This document shows, in pieces, positions 37,499 to 47,863 of a stretch of 64,000 nt of DNA. A model generated the notes under the pieces. That model saw nothing but the letters and a program-made list of their open reading frames with translations. It was not told the origin of the DNA and made no database searches. Position 1 is the stretch's first letter. Each line of letters begins with the position of its first letter. Both the position numbers and the translations under genes were made by a program. The DNA is from Allobosea caraganae (GTDB lineage: Bacteria > Pseudomonadota > Alphaproteobacteria > Rhizobiales > Beijerinckiaceae): assembly GCF_003351345.1 (NCBI RefSeq), contig NZ_QQTO01000007.1, positions 124,001 to 188,000 on the forward strand. The letters are read 5' to 3'.

Positions 37499-37732
37499 AT
37501 GAGCGATGTCGCCGAGCGCGTGAAGAAGATCGTGATCGAGCATCTCGGCGTCGAACCCGAGAAGGTCGTCGAAGGCGCCAATTTCATTGAGGACCTCGGC
37601 GCCGACAGCCTCGATACGGTCGAGCTCGTGATGGCTTTCGAGGAAGAGTTCGGCGTCGAGATTCCCGATGACGCGGCCGAGACGATCGTCACCGTCGGAG
37701 ACGCCGTCAAGTTCCTGTCGAAGAGCGCCTGA
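37499..37732 (+). CDS. acpP: acyl carrier protein
   Basis: 77 residues from the ATG at 37499. It is the small acidic carrier of growing fatty-acyl chains. Ser37 in [19 protein letters not shown] receives the phosphopantetheine arm, whose precursor pathway includes CoaD encoded at 56247. TTGAGGAAAAG before the start serves as ribosome binding site. The long upstream gap suits a separate strong promoter. Confidence 0.98.
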   Translation: MSDVAERVKKIVIEHLGVEPEKVVEGANFIEDLGADSLDTVELVMAFEEEFGVEIPDDAAETIVTVGDAVKFLSKSA

Positions 37733-37756
37733 CCGGCCGTTGGCCGACACGAGATC

Positions 37757-39043
37757 ATGAGCCTACGCAGTCACACCATGCGACGCGTCGTGGTGACTGG
37801 GCTCGGCATGGTGACGCCGCTTGGCTGCGGCGTCGAGCCGACCTGGTCCCGTTTGGTCTCCGGCGCCAGCGGCGCCGGCCCGATCACGGCATTCGACGTC
37901 AGCGACCTGCCCGCGCAGATCGCCTGCAGCATTCCGCGCGGCGACGGCTCCGACGGCACCTTCAATCCGGATGATTGGATGGAGCCGAAGGAGCAGCGCA
38001 AGGTCGACGACTTCATCATCTTCGCGATGGCCGCTGCGACGCAGGCGCTGCGCGATTCCGGCTGGACGCCCGAGAGCTACGAGGACCAGATCGCGACCGG
38101 CGTCGCGATCGGCTCCGGCATCGGCGGCCTCGGCGGCATCTACGAGGCCTCGCTCCTGCTCAAGGAGCGCGGCCCGCGCCGTCTCTCGCCGTTCTTCATT
38201 CCGGGCCGTCTGAGCAATCTTGCGGCCGGCTACGTCTCGATCGAGCACGGGCTGAAAGGCCCCAACCACGCGGTCGTCACCGCCTGCTCGACCGGCGCGC
38301 ACGCCATCGGCGACGCCTCGCGCATGATCGCGCTCGGCGATGCCGAGGTGATGGTCGCGGGCGGCACGGAATCGGCGATCAACCGCATCGGCATTGCCGG
38401 GTTCTGCGCCTGCCGCGCGCTCTCCACAGGTTTCAACGAGACGCCCGAGAAGGCCTCCCGCCCCTACGACAAGGACCGCGACGGCTTCGTCATGGGCGAG
38501 GGCGCCGGCGTCGTCGTGCTGGAAGAGCTCGAGCACGCCAAGGCGCGCGGCGCGCGCATCTATGCCGAGATCGTCGGCTACGGCATGTCGGGCGACGCCT
38601 ATCACATCACCTCGCCGGCCGAGGATGGCGACGGTGCCTATCGCTGCATGTCGGCGGCGCTGAACCGCGCCGGCATCACGGCTGGAGACGTCGACTACAT
38701 CAACGCCCACGGCACCTCGACCCAGATCGGCGACGAGATCGAGCTGCGCGCGGTCGAGCGGCTGCTGGCGAACGCGCCGAGGAAGCCCTCCATGTCCTCG
38801 ACCAAATCCGCTACCGGCCACCTGCTTGGGGCAGCCGGCGCGATCGAGGCGATCTTCTCGGTACTGGCGATCCGCGACCAGATCGTGCCGCCGACGATCA
38901 ACCTCGACAACCCTTCCGTCGAGACCGATCTCGACCTCGTGCCGAACGTCGCCAAGAAGCGCCATGTCGAGGTCGCCCTGTCGAACTCCTTCGGCTTCGG
39001 CGGCACCAACGCCTCGCTGGTGATGCGGCGCTACGTCGACTGA
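37757..39043 (+). CDS. fabF: 3-oxoacyl-[acyl-carrier-protein] synthase II
   Basis: 428 residues from the ATG at 37757; the ATG at 37778 (MRRVVVTGLG) is an alternative giving the usual N-terminus. A condensing enzyme that extends acyl-ACP with malonyl-ACP. The catalytic triad is Cys177 (TACSTGA), His318 (NAHGTST) and His355 (ATGHLLGA). It lies 24 nt after acpP. Confidence 0.98.
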   Translation: MSLRSHTMRRVVVTGLGMVTPLGCGVEPTWSRLVSGASGAGPITAFDVSDLPAQIACSIPRGDGSDGTFNPDDWMEPKEQRKVDDFIIFAMAAATQALRDSGWTPESYEDQIATGVAIGSGIGGLGGIYEASLLLKERGPRRLSPFFIPGRLSNLAAGYVSIEHGLKGPNHAVVTACSTGAHAIGDASRMIALGDAEVMVAGGTESAINRIGIAGFCACRALSTGFNETPEKASRPYDKDRDGFVMGEGAGVVVLEELEHAKARGARIYAEIVGYGMSGDAYHITSPAEDGDGAYRCMSAALNRAGITAGDVDYINAHGTSTQIGDEIELRAVERLLANAPRKPSMSSTKSATGHLLGAAGAIEAIFSVLAIRDQIVPPTINLDNPSVETDLDLVPNVAKKRHVEVALSNSFGFGGTNASLVMRRYVD

Positions 39044-39120
39044 CGCGCCGCCGGCCAACCGGCAGCGCGCTTTCGCCATATTTTTCGCTAGTCTCCCTTG
39101 GAGATTCGATACACCTTAGA

Positions 39121-39165
39121 GCGCGATGCCGAAGATCGGATATCGGTTTTCAAACAGCATCATGC
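39121..39165. repeat. rhizobial palindromic element, copy 3 (fabF-mltG gap)
   Basis: A 45-bp imperfect palindrome from GCGCGATGCCGAAGATCGG to TTTTCAAACAGCATCATGC, the same length as the 12992 copy and with related ends. It ends 14 nt before the mltG start codon and so overlaps the translation initiation region of mltG. Confidence 0.75.
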
Positions 39166-39179
39166 CCTGACTTTTGCAG

Positions 39180-40604
39180 ATGTCGCGCCGACGACCGCCT
39201 CCGGCGGAAGGCGCTCTTGAGACCAGAACCGCGAGCGCCCGCACCGTGAACAATTCGCCCCGCGTCGCCCCCAAGAGTCCGAGCGAGGCGTTGAAGCCGG
39301 TCGCGCCGCCGGCTCCGCCGCCCAAGGCCCGCCGTAGGCGCCGCAGCCCCTTCGTCGCCATGCTGAGCGGGCTGTTCACCGCAGCCCTCGTGCTGGCGGG
39401 CGTGGTCGGCGCGGGCATCGCCATGGTCTCAAGCCAGAGCAAGGCGCCGGGTCCGCTCGCCAGCGACCGCGTCCTGATCATCCCGAAGGAGAGCGGCATC
39501 ACCGAGATCTCCGACCTGCTCCAGCGCGAGGGGTTGATCGAGCATCCCTGGGCCTTCCGGATCTCGGCGCTGATCTCCGGCAACTGGACCAAGCTCAAGG
39601 CCGGCGAATACCTGTTCAAGGCCCGCGTCAGCCAGGCCGACATCCTCGAGATCATCGCCGACGGCAAGGCGGTCGAGCATGCGATCACCATTCCCGAAGG
39701 CCTGACCAGCGAGCAGATCGTGGCCCGGCTGATGGACAACGACCTCCTGACCGGGGACATCAACCAGGCGCCGCGCGAGGGCGCGATCCTGCCCGACACC
39801 TACAAGTTCCAGCGCGGCTATCCGCGCCAGCAGATCATCAACCGCATGGCGCAGGACCAGCGCCGCATCCTGAACGACGTCTGGAACCGCCGCCCGGCCG
39901 ACCTGCCGATCAAGACCCCGCAGGAACTGGTGACGCTCGCCTCGATCGTCGAGAAGGAGACCGGCCGTGCCGACGAGCGGCCGCGCGTCGCCGGCGTCTT
40001 CATCAACCGGCTGAACCGCAAGATGAAGCTGCAATCCGACCCGACCATCGTCTATGGCCTGGTCGGCGGCAAGGGCACGCTCGGCCGCCCGATCCAGCGC
40101 AACGAGATCACCCAGTCGACGCCCTACAACACCTATGTCATCGACGGGCTGCCCCCGGGGCCGATCGCCAATCCCGGCCGCGCCGCGATGGAGGCCGTGG
40201 TCAACCATTCGCGCACGAAAGACCTGTACTTCGTCGCCGATGGCAGCGGCGGCCATGCCTTTGCCGAGACGCTGGAGCAGCATAACCGCAACGTCTCGCG
40301 CTGGCGCCAGGTCGAGACCCAGCGCCGCGAGACCAACAAGCCGGCCGATACCGTCGACAAGGTCGAGCCGCCGCCGGCTCCCGACAGCCGCACGGAAGCG
40401 CCGGGCGCCTCGCGCGCGGCCGTCGATCCGGCTTCTGCCGATGCGACTGCGGCAGTGGGGCCGCAGCCCGGCCCCGCCGGCGTTGCCGGCGGCTCGCGCA
40501 TACGCGCCTTCGATGCCTCGGAAGGCACGCAGCGCGACCCGCTGCTGAATCGTACCTACGATCTCAATTCACCGAAGCAGATTCCGGCAATAAAGCAGCC
40601 TTGA
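39180..40604 (+). CDS. mltG: endolytic murein transglycosylase
   Basis: 474 residues from the ATG at 39180. A basic, proline-rich cytoplasmic N-terminus is followed by one transmembrane helix (about 58-82), a LysM-like domain and the YceG domain. The catalytic glutamate is Glu258 in LASIVEKETG. MltG cleaves nascent glycan strands and sets their length. The last 110 residues are a Pro/Ala-rich, probably disordered, extension. No good Shine-Dalgarno precedes the start; a palindromic repeat is there instead. Confidence 0.95.
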   Translation: MSRRRPPPAEGALETRTASARTVNNSPRVAPKSPSEALKPVAPPAPPPKARRRRRSPFVAMLSGLFTAALVLAGVVGAGIAMVSSQSKAPGPLASDRVLIIPKESGITEISDLLQREGLIEHPWAFRISALISGNWTKLKAGEYLFKARVSQADILEIIADGKAVEHAITIPEGLTSEQIVARLMDNDLLTGDINQAPREGAILPDTYKFQRGYPRQQIINRMAQDQRRILNDVWNRRPADLPIKTPQELVTLASIVEKETGRADERPRVAGVFINRLNRKMKLQSDPTIVYGLVGGKGTLGRPIQRNEITQSTPYNTYVIDGLPPGPIANPGRAAMEAVVNHSRTKDLYFVADGSGGHAFAETLEQHNRNVSRWRQVETQRRETNKPADTVDKVEPPPAPDSRTEAPGASRAAVDPASADATAAVGPQPGPAGVAGGSRIRAFDASEGTQRDPLLNRTYDLNSPKQIPAIKQP

Positions 40605-40725
40605 TCTGCGCGAATCCGCGCCCTTCATCCCCATCTTCGCAGCGTCTGTGGCCTGGCCCGACTTGCGGGCCGCTGCCCCCGTCTCTACGGTCCCGCCGCA
40701 TCGCAACGGCGGAGTTTGAGCCCCA

Positions 40726-41607
40726 ATGGCCATCGAGAGCATGACCGGTTTTGCCCGCATGGCGGGCGTGGCGGGCATTCATGCCTGGGCCTGGGAGGTA
40801 AAGAGCGTCAATGCGCGCGGGCTCGACGTCCGCGTGCGCGTGCCGCCGGGCTTCGAGCTTCTGGCCGAGGCGGCGCGCAAGCGCCTGAGCGGCGCCTTCT
40901 CGCGCGGCACGCTCCACGTCAACCTCTCGATCACCAGCGATGCCGGCCCGCCGCGCCCGCGCATCAACGAGCAGGCGCTCTCGGCTCTGATCGAGGCGGT
41001 CGGCCGGCTCCCGGTCTCCGCGACCATCCAGCCGCCATCCTTCGATTCCCTGCTCGGCATTCGCGGTGTGGTCGAACTGGCCGAGGAGAGCGAGGACGCG
41101 CTGAGCGTCCTGGAGGCGCCCGTGCTCGCCGGGCTCGAGGCCGTCGTGCTTGGCCTCACCGAGGCCCGCGCCTCCGAGGGGCGGGCGCTGGAGGCGGTCG
41201 TTTTCGGCCACCTCGCCACGATCGCCCGCCTCACCGAGGAGGCCGAACTGCATCCTGCGCGCGGTGTCGAGGCCATTCGCGAGCGCCTTGCCGCCCAGGT
41301 CCAGGCTCTGCTGGAGGCGAGCCAGGCGCTCGATCCGCAGCGCCTGCACCAGGAGGCGGCGCTGCTCGCGGTCAAGGCCGATATCCGCGAGGAGATCGAC
41401 CGGCTGCACGCCCATGTCGCGGCGCTCAAGGCGCTGCTTGCGCAAGGCGGGCCGATCGGCCGCAAGCTCGATTTCCTGGCGCAGGAATTCGGCCGCGAAG
41501 CCTCGACCCTTTGCGCAAAGGCGGGCGATGCCGGCCTCTCGCGCATCGGCCTCGAACTGCGCACGGTCGTCGACCAGCTGCGCGAGCAAGTCCAGAACGT
41601 GGAGTAG
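40726..41607 (+). CDS. yicC: YicC family endoribonuclease
   Basis: 293 residues. The N-terminal SMTGFARMAG and WEVKSVNARGLDVRVRVP and the C-terminal GRKLDFLAQEFGREASTLCAKAGD are the two conserved blocks of the family. E. coli YicC has been described as an endoribonuclease affecting small RNA levels. The order mltG-yicC-gmk is standard. gmk begins 5 nt after its stop. Confidence 0.95.
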   Translation: MAIESMTGFARMAGVAGIHAWAWEVKSVNARGLDVRVRVPPGFELLAEAARKRLSGAFSRGTLHVNLSITSDAGPPRPRINEQALSALIEAVGRLPVSATIQPPSFDSLLGIRGVVELAEESEDALSVLEAPVLAGLEAVVLGLTEARASEGRALEAVVFGHLATIARLTEEAELHPARGVEAIRERLAAQVQALLEASQALDPQRLHQEAALLAVKADIREEIDRLHAHVAALKALLAQGGPIGRKLDFLAQEFGREASTLCAKAGDAGLSRIGLELRTVVDQLREQVQNVE

Positions 41608-41612
41608 GGCCG

Positions 41613-42260
41613 ATGGCCGATCTCATCCGCCCGGCCCGTCGCGGCCTGATGCTCATCCTCTCGTCGCCCTCGGGCGCCGGCAAATCGACCCTGACGCGGA
41701 CGCTGTCGCAGAAGGAGACCAATCTCGACCTCTCCGTCTCGGTCACGACGCGGCCGAAGCGCGCCTCCGAGATCGACGGCGTGCACTACCATTTCATCGA
41801 TCGTCCGGCCTTCGACACACTGCGCGAGCACGACGACTTGCTGGAATCGGCCGAGGTGCACGGCAATGGCTACGGCACGCCGCGCAAGCCGGTCGAGGCC
41901 GCGCTGAAGGCCGGCCGCGACGTCCTCTTCGACATCGACTACCAGGGCACCCAGCAGATCCTGGAGAAGGCGCGCGAGGACGTCGTCGCCATCTTCATCC
42001 TGCCGCCCTCGATGGCCGAGCTGCGCTCGCGCCTGGTGCGCCGGGCCGAGGATGCGCCGGAGGTGATCGCCAAGCGCCTCGCCAATGCCCGCGACGAGAT
42101 CGCGCGCTGGAGCGTCTACGACTACGTGATCGTCAATGACGACCTCGGCGCGGCCTACGAGTCGGTCCGGGCCATCCTGACGGCCGAACGCCAGAAGCGC
42201 GCGCGCGCCATCGGCATGGCCGCCTTCGTCGACAAGCTCCTGGGCGAACAGATCGCCTGA
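41613..42260 (+). CDS. gmk: guanylate kinase
   Basis: 215 residues. Phosphorylates GMP to GDP with ATP. P-loop SSPSGAGKST at residues 17-26 and the GMP-binding SVTTRPKRASEIDGVHYHF region are present. It starts 5 nt after yicC and converges on rsmA, 17 nt from the rsmA stop on the other strand. Confidence 0.97.
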   Translation: MADLIRPARRGLMLILSSPSGAGKSTLTRTLSQKETNLDLSVSVTTRPKRASEIDGVHYHFIDRPAFDTLREHDDLLESAEVHGNGYGTPRKPVEAALKAGRDVLFDIDYQGTQQILEKAREDVVAIFILPPSMAELRSRLVRRAEDAPEVIAKRLANARDEIARWSVYDYVIVNDDLGAAYESVRAILTAERQKRARAIGMAAFVDKLLGEQIA

Positions 42261-42277
42261 GACGGTCTCTAAGGGCC

Positions 42278-43126
42278 TCAGCGCTGCGCCGCCAGCGCAT
42301 TGGCGAGGCGCACGAAACCCGAGACCGGTATCTCCTCCGCCCGCGCGGTCGGATCGAGGCCGGCCGCCTCGATCAGCAGCTGCGGGTCGGGCGTGACGGC
42401 CTTCAGGCTCTGGCGCAGCATCTTGCGGCGCTGGCCGAAGGCGGCGAGCGTGACCCGCTCCAGCAGCCTCTGCTCGCAGGGCTCCGGCTCGGCGCGGGGC
42501 ACGAGCTGGACGATCGAGGAGGTGATCTTCGGTTGCGGCACGAAGGCGGTTTTGGGCACGTCGAACAGGATCCTGGTCTCGCAGCGCCAGTTCGCCAGCA
42601 CGGCGAGGCGGCCGTAATCGGCGCGCTGCTCCGGCGTCGCGACGATGCGCTCGGCCACCTCGCGCTGGAACATCAGCGTCAGCGAACGCCACCACGGCGG
42701 CCACGGCTCCAGGCTGAGCCAGCCGACCAGCAGCGGCGTGCCGATATTATAGGGCAGGTTGGCGACGATGCGGGCCGGCTCGCCCTTGAGATGGACGGAG
42801 AGGTCGACCGCCAGCGCATCGCCGTCGACGACATCGAGCCGGCCGGGATAATGCGCGGCGATCTCGGCCAGGGCCGGCAGGCAGCGCCGGTCGCGCTCGA
42901 CCGCGATGACGCGCGCCGCGCCATTGGCGAGCAGCGCCCGCGTCAGCCCGCCGGGGCCGGGGCCGATCTCGACGACGGTCTCGCCTTCGAGCGGCCCGGC
43001 CGCGCGCGCGATCTTGCCGGTCAGGTTGAGGTCGAACAGGAAGTTCTGGCCGAGCGCCTTCTGCGCCATCAGCCCGTGCTGTTCGACCACCTCGCGCAAA
43101 GGCGGCAAATCGTCGATCTGGCTCAT
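42278..43126 (-). CDS. rsmA: 16S rRNA dimethyladenosine transferase
   Basis: 282 residues. Dimethylates two adjacent adenosines in the 3' hairpin of 16S rRNA (A1518/A1519 in E. coli). The QNFL at residues 27-30, SAM-binding [10 protein letters not shown] (53-62) and catalytic NLPY (123-126) are intact. The start overlaps the pdxA stop (ATGA at 43123-43126), so the two are coupled. Confidence 0.97.
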   Translation of the reverse strand: MSQIDDLPPLREVVEQHGLMAQKALGQNFLFDLNLTGKIARAAGPLEGETVVEIGPGPGGLTRALLANGAARVIAVERDRRCLPALAEIAAHYPGRLDVVDGDALAVDLSVHLKGEPARIVANLPYNIGTPLLVGWLSLEPWPPWWRSLTLMFQREVAERIVATPEQRADYGRLAVLANWRCETRILFDVPKTAFVPQPKITSSIVQLVPRAEPEPCEQRLLERVTLAAFGQRRKMLRQSLKAVTPDPQLLIEAAGLDPTARAEEIPVSGFVRLANALAAQR

Positions 43127-44139
43127 GCGCCCGCGCCATCCTGATAAGTGGCCATTCGCGCGGCGAGGCGCAGCGCTGCGCAGAGGCTGTCGGGTCGCGC
43201 CACGCCCTTGCCGGCGATGTCGAAGGCCGTGCCATGGTCCGGCGAGGTGCGGATGAAGGGCAGGCCGAGCGTGACGTTGACGCCCTCGTCGAAAGCGATG
43301 GTCTTGATCGGGATCAGCGCCTGGTCGTGGTACATCGCGAGCGCGGCGTCATAGCCGGTCCGCGCCCGGGCATGGAACATCGTGTCGGCCGGATAGGGCC
43401 CGCGCGCATCGATGCCCTCGGCCTTGAGCTGCGCGATTGCCGGCGCGACCACCGCATCGTCCTCCTTGCCGAGCGCACCGCCTTCGCCGGCATGCGGGTT
43501 GAGCCCGCTGAGTGCGAGGCGCGGCTTGGCGACGCCGAAGCGGCTCGTCAGCTCGGCCGCGACGATGCGCCCGGTCGCGACGATCAGCTCGGTCGTCAGC
43601 AGCGCCGGCACCGCGCTGAGCGGCACGTGGATCGTCACTGGCACGACGGCGAGCGCGTCGCACCAGAGCAGCATCACCGGCAGCGGCGCCGGGCCGCCAT
43701 CGGCCGCCAGATGGGCCAGGTATTCGGTATGGCCGGGATGGGCGAAGCCGGCCGCATAGAGCACGCTCTTGGCGATCGGGTTGGTGACCAGCGCGGCCGC
43801 CTGCCCGTCCCTCACCGCGGCGACGGCGCGGTCGATCGACTCGATCGTGCCGGGTGCGGTCCTGGGATCGGGGCGGCCTGCCTCGACCTCGACCCGATGA
43901 TGGAGCGGGATCACCGGCAAGGCCGTCGCGAAGAGGGCGGGCGCCTCGCGCCAATCGCAGGGCATGACGGGCACGTCGAGCGCGAGCTTCTGCGCGAGCC
44001 GCTGCAGGTGCTCCGGGTCCGCCAGGCAAGCGAAGGGCGGCAGCGCCGCCTCCCGCCGCTGGCGCCAGGCCAGCAGCGTCAGCTCAGGTCCGATGCCGGC
44101 CGGGTCGCCTTGGGTCAGAGCGAGAAGTCTTGGCGGCAC
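43123..44139 (-). CDS. pdxA: 4-hydroxythreonine-4-phosphate dehydrogenase
   Basis: 338 residues. Oxidises 4-phosphohydroxy-threonine in the DXP-dependent vitamin B6 pathway; a divalent metal is bound by three histidines. The N-terminal [14 protein letters not shown], central [10 protein letters not shown] and C-terminal [18 protein letters not shown] are the family motifs. It lies 52 nt after lptD with no surA gene in between. Confidence 0.97.
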   Translation of the reverse strand: MPPRLLALTQGDPAGIGPELTLLAWRQRREAALPPFACLADPEHLQRLAQKLALDVPVMPCDWREAPALFATALPVIPLHHRVEVEAGRPDPRTAPGTIESIDRAVAAVRDGQAAALVTNPIAKSVLYAAGFAHPGHTEYLAHLAADGGPAPLPVMLLWCDALAVVPVTIHVPLSAVPALLTTELIVATGRIVAAELTSRFGVAKPRLALSGLNPHAGEGGALGKEDDAVVAPAIAQLKAEGIDARGPYPADTMFHARARTGYDAALAMYHDQALIPIKTIAFDEGVNVTLGLPFIRTSPDHGTAFDIAGKGVARPDSLCAALRLAARMATYQDGAGA

Positions 44140-44191
44140 GTCTCTCTCCGGGGCGGGACGTGTCAGCCCCGTCCGATGCGATTGCGATGCC

Positions 44192-46738
44192 TCAGCGCGA
44201 GCTGCTCGAGGACACGCCGTCGCCGGCGGTGCTCTGGCCGAGATTCTGCGAATAGCTGATCTCGCCGAGCGTCCTGAGCTCCAGCCGGAACATCACGGTG
44301 CGCGTGTCCTTGTTGTTCGTGCCGCTCAGCGCCCGGTCAGCGTAGGACTGGGTGTAGGACACGTCGAACACCGTGCATTCGTCGTGGTAGTTGAGCCCGA
44401 AATTCAACGAGGCGGTCTGCAATGGTCCGGTCTTCGGATAGGCCGGAACCGCGATCGCCGGGTTGAGCACGGCCGCTTCGTAGGTGTTGCGCCAGACCTC
44501 GCGGTCGTACTTGTATTTGTCGAGATCGAACAGGACGCCGGCGCGCACGCGCCAGTACTGCGCCACCTCGAGCGAGCCGTTCAGTCCGAGACCCTCGCGC
44601 CGGCGCGGGATGCCGAGCGCGGGCTGCGGCTCGTAGCGGCCGTAGCTGATCGAGCTGGAGAACTTGCCGGTGCTGTAGCTCGCCGCCGCGTCGATGCGCT
44701 GCGCCTCCATCGTACTCGCGTCGAAGCGCGCCGCGCCGCTGAAGAACAGGCCCTTCATCGGCGAGAGCTGGGCCCGCGCGACATAGTCGGACTTGTCGGT
44801 ATCGAGACCGGAATTGAGGCCGGTATTGACCAGGTCGCCCTGCGCATAGGAGTTGCGGCCGGAGAGCTGGTAGGACTGCCCGACCAGGATGTTGGCATAG
44901 GCCTCGGAGCCGAAGCGGCCGGTATAGAGCGCGCCGACATTGGCGCGCGAGCCGCCCTCGACCCGGTCGAAGCCGGAGAACTTGCCGTTCCACTCGAACA
45001 GGTTGGTGTCGTCGAAGACGAGGCTCTGCGAATCCTCGTTGGCGACGCGCAGGCTGTTCGTCTCGTTCGGCCGGGCGACGACCTGCGCCACCGGCTCGAT
45101 GATATGCGTGCCGAAGGAGGTCTTCGCCACGAAGGGATAGCGGTACATCAGGCCGACCGCCGGCATGACGCGGCCGAAGGCCTCGTCCGAGGTGTCGGCG
45201 ATCGAGGAGACGTTGGCGTTGGCATAGCCGGTCGTCGACGGGCTGACCGAGAAGATGTCGGCCCGCACCGAGGCGTAGGGCGTCCACATCTGGCCGAGCG
45301 GGTCGATGAAGTTGCGCCGCCAGGACACCTCGGCCGTGGCGCGCGCCACCGAGCCGGCGATGCCGCGCACCAGGCAGGTGCTCTTCTGGTAGATGGCGCA
45401 ACCGTCATAGAGCGAGCCGTAGGGCGTCGAGATCAGGTAGGTGCTCTGGGTCGGCAGTTCCTTGAACGCCGCCGCCTCGCGGGTCAGGTGCGTGACGTTG
45501 GCGGTGAACTCGATCTCGCCGCCGAGGAAGGACGGCTTGTGCACACGCTTGTCGTAGTCGAGCACCGGCAGCACGACGGGCTGCTGCTTCTGCCAGTCGG
45601 TCGAGGACAGCGACTGGAAGTAGTAGCCGCGCAGGTCGAACCAGGCGGTCGAGCTCTGGCCGTTGAGATAGGCCGTCGAGATCGATTCCTGGAGGAAGGT
45701 GGTCGAGCTGATGCTCTCGCTCTTGATGCGGTAGTTCTTCCAGAACCAGCGGTCGGTCGACATCGCGACGTCCCAGCCGAAGCTCCAGCGCGGGTTGATG
45801 AAGAACTTGCCGGAGGTTTCGAGCGAGCCGCGGAACTTGTTGTCGCCGGCGCCGTAGGGCGGGGCGAGGAAGGCTTCCTGCTCCTGCTGGAAGATGCCGG
45901 CGGCGCGGATGTTGTACGAGCCGTTCTCCAGCCGGTGCCGCCATTCGACCTGCCCGAGCAGGCCCTGGCGCGTCAGGTAGGTCGGCGTCAGCGTCACGTC
46001 GTAGTTCGGCGCGAGGTTGATGAAATAGGGCAGGCCGACGCCGTAGCCGAGCGGGCCGGTGTTGAGGAAGGTCGGCGACAGGAAGCCGGTCTTGCGCTTC
46101 ACCGTCGAGTCCGGGCCCGACATGTAGGGGATGTAGGCCAGCGGGATGCCGGCGAATTCGAGCCGCGAATCCTCGTAGTAGATCGTCTGCTCGGACTTCT
46201 TGTGGATGATCCGCGCCGAGCGGACCTGCCAGAGCGGCGGCCGCTCCGGGTGCTCCTTGCACGGCTCGCAGGCGGTGTAGATGCCCTTCTCGAAGACGAA
46301 GGTCTCGCCGTCGGTGCGCTCGGCCCGCGGCGCGGTGAAGCGCGTCTTGTCCGGGTTCACCACGCGCAGCGAATCGATGAAGCCGTCGCGGAAGTCGTCG
46401 GTCAGGTTGAAGCGGTCGCCGGTGATGACGGTGCCGTTGGATTCGGTGATGCGGGCATTGCCGGTCGCGATCACGCGCTTGCTGGCGCGGTCATAGGTGA
46501 CCTTGTCGGCCTCGATCGTGCGGCCCTGATACAGGATCTGCACGTCGCCGACGGCGGAAACGGCGTTGTTCTTGTTGTCGTAGACCAGCTCGCGAGCGTC
46601 GACGACCATGCGCTCCTGCGGCTTCTGCGGCGCCTGGGCTTGTGCCCATGCGTCGCCAGCCGGCAGGACATAGGCCAGGCTGGAGGCAAGGGCGGTCGCC
46701 GCAGCAAAACGCGCCATTCGTCTCACGCCTGCAGCCAT
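44192..46738 (-). CDS. lptD: LPS-assembly protein LptD
   Basis: 848 residues. Signal peptide near 1-33 (ending in AWAQAQ), then an OstA/LptA-like periplasmic domain (about 45-150) and a large outer-membrane barrel. With LptE it inserts LPS into the outer leaflet. A CEPC pair follows the LptA-like part; the disulfide pattern of E. coli is only partly recognisable. It is 36 nt after lptG, giving lptF-lptG-lptD in one direction. Confidence 0.96.
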   Translation of the reverse strand: MAAGVRRMARFAAATALASSLAYVLPAGDAWAQAQAPQKPQERMVVDARELVYDNKNNAVSAVGDVQILYQGRTIEADKVTYDRASKRVIATGNARITESNGTVITGDRFNLTDDFRDGFIDSLRVVNPDKTRFTAPRAERTDGETFVFEKGIYTACEPCKEHPERPPLWQVRSARIIHKKSEQTIYYEDSRLEFAGIPLAYIPYMSGPDSTVKRKTGFLSPTFLNTGPLGYGVGLPYFINLAPNYDVTLTPTYLTRQGLLGQVEWRHRLENGSYNIRAAGIFQQEQEAFLAPPYGAGDNKFRGSLETSGKFFINPRWSFGWDVAMSTDRWFWKNYRIKSESISSTTFLQESISTAYLNGQSSTAWFDLRGYYFQSLSSTDWQKQQPVVLPVLDYDKRVHKPSFLGGEIEFTANVTHLTREAAAFKELPTQSTYLISTPYGSLYDGCAIYQKSTCLVRGIAGSVARATAEVSWRRNFIDPLGQMWTPYASVRADIFSVSPSTTGYANANVSSIADTSDEAFGRVMPAVGLMYRYPFVAKTSFGTHIIEPVAQVVARPNETNSLRVANEDSQSLVFDDTNLFEWNGKFSGFDRVEGGSRANVGALYTGRFGSEAYANILVGQSYQLSGRNSYAQGDLVNTGLNSGLDTDKSDYVARAQLSPMKGLFFSGAARFDASTMEAQRIDAAASYSTGKFSSSISYGRYEPQPALGIPRRREGLGLNGSLEVAQYWRVRAGVLFDLDKYKYDREVWRNTYEAAVLNPAIAVPAYPKTGPLQTASLNFGLNYHDECTVFDVSYTQSYADRALSGTNNKDTRTVMFRLELRTLGEISYSQNLGQSTAGDGVSSSSSR

Positions 46739-46774
46739 ACGCTCAACCCTAAATTAACCATAGGCACAGTACTG

Positions 46775-47863
46775 TTACCCATCTTCCTGATGCAGGAGGG
46801 CGAGGGCGCCGAGCAACGTCCCCACAATCGCGGGCAGCCAAGCGGCCACCGGCGGATTGACGATCCCCGATGCGCCCAGCTCTTCCGATAATTGCGTCGC
46901 AACATAGAGCACGAACCCAGCCGCTACGCCACCTATCACCAACTTGGTGACGCCACCAAACCTGAAAAATCTTAAGGAAACGGATGCAGCCACCAGCACC
47001 ATGGCGACCAGCAGCAGCGGCCGGGCCATAAGTGACTGATAACGCAGCTCGTATCGCGTCGTATCGAGGCCTGCTTTCTGTGTCCTTTCGATGACGCTCG
47101 GCATCGACCAGAAGCCGACGGAATCCGGCGGAGTGAAGCTTTGCCGCATCTGCTCGGGCTCGAGCGTCGTCGCCAGCAGATAGGTCTTGTAGCTCTGTGG
47201 CTCTTCCGTGGCGGAGACCACACGGGCGTCGCTCAACTCCCAGTAGCCGTTGTAAAGTATCGCCTCGCGCGCCTCGATTCGCTCGCTGAAGCCGCCTTCC
47301 GGCCCGAAGGCGAAGATCGCCACCTGCGACAGGCCGCTGCCGTCCGGCAGTGCCGCCGCGGCCCGGATGATCGCCTGGCCGTCGACGCTGCGCTGGCGGA
47401 TCCAGATGTCCTGGCCGCTGGTGGGCTGGCCGACGCGGGCGAAGATCGCCGCCTCCAGCGCCGTCGCGCGCCGCTTCATCTCGGCCGCGAGCGGGTTGTA
47501 GACCATGATCGAGAGCAGCCCGATCAGCAGCGCGACCACCGCCGCCGGCTGCAGGAACTGCCAGGCCGAGACGCCGACCGAGCGCGCCACGACGAGCTCG
47601 AGCTTCCGGCTCAGCGTCAGCAGCGCGAACATGCCGCCGAACAGCACGGCGAAGGGGAAGATCTGCTCGGCCACCGCCGGCGCCCGGAACAGCGCGAGCT
47701 GGATGACCTTGGGCGTGGTCGCGAGCGGCGAATCGCCGGCGCGCCGCATCAGCTCGACGAAATCGAGCGTCAGCACCAGGAAGAAGAAGGTGCCGAACAC
47801 GCTCAGCATCGTGCGCGCGAAATACCGCGTCAGATAGCGGCCGAAGGTCGAGACGAGCAGCAT
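46775..47863 (-). CDS. lptG: LPS export ABC transporter permease LptG
   Basis: 362 residues. Six transmembrane segments, three at each end, flank a periplasmic beta-jellyroll domain. It works with LptF and the ATPase LptB (not here) to lift LPS out of the inner membrane. The start ATG (47863) overlaps the lptF TGA by one base in ATGA form. The N-terminal [21 protein letters not shown] is typical. Confidence 0.96.
   Translation of the reverse strand: MLLVSTFGRYLTRYFARTMLSVFGTFFFLVLTLDFVELMRRAGDSPLATTPKVIQLALFRAPAVAEQIFPFAVLFGGMFALLTLSRKLELVVARSVGVSAWQFLQPAAVVALLIGLLSIMVYNPLAAEMKRRATALEAAIFARVGQPTSGQDIWIRQRSVDGQAIIRAAAALPDGSGLSQVAIFAFGPEGGFSERIEAREAILYNGYWELSDARVVSATEEPQSYKTYLLATTLEPEQMRQSFTPPDSVGFWSMPSVIERTQKAGLDTTRYELRYQSLMARPLLLVAMVLVAASVSLRFFRFGGVTKLVIGGVAAGFVLYVATQLSEELGASGIVNPPVAAWLPAIVGTLLGALALLHQEDG

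Noticed and set aside
43964..46891. 975-codon plus-strand frame opposite pdxA and lptD
   Set aside because: Shadow of lptD; no recognisable domain.
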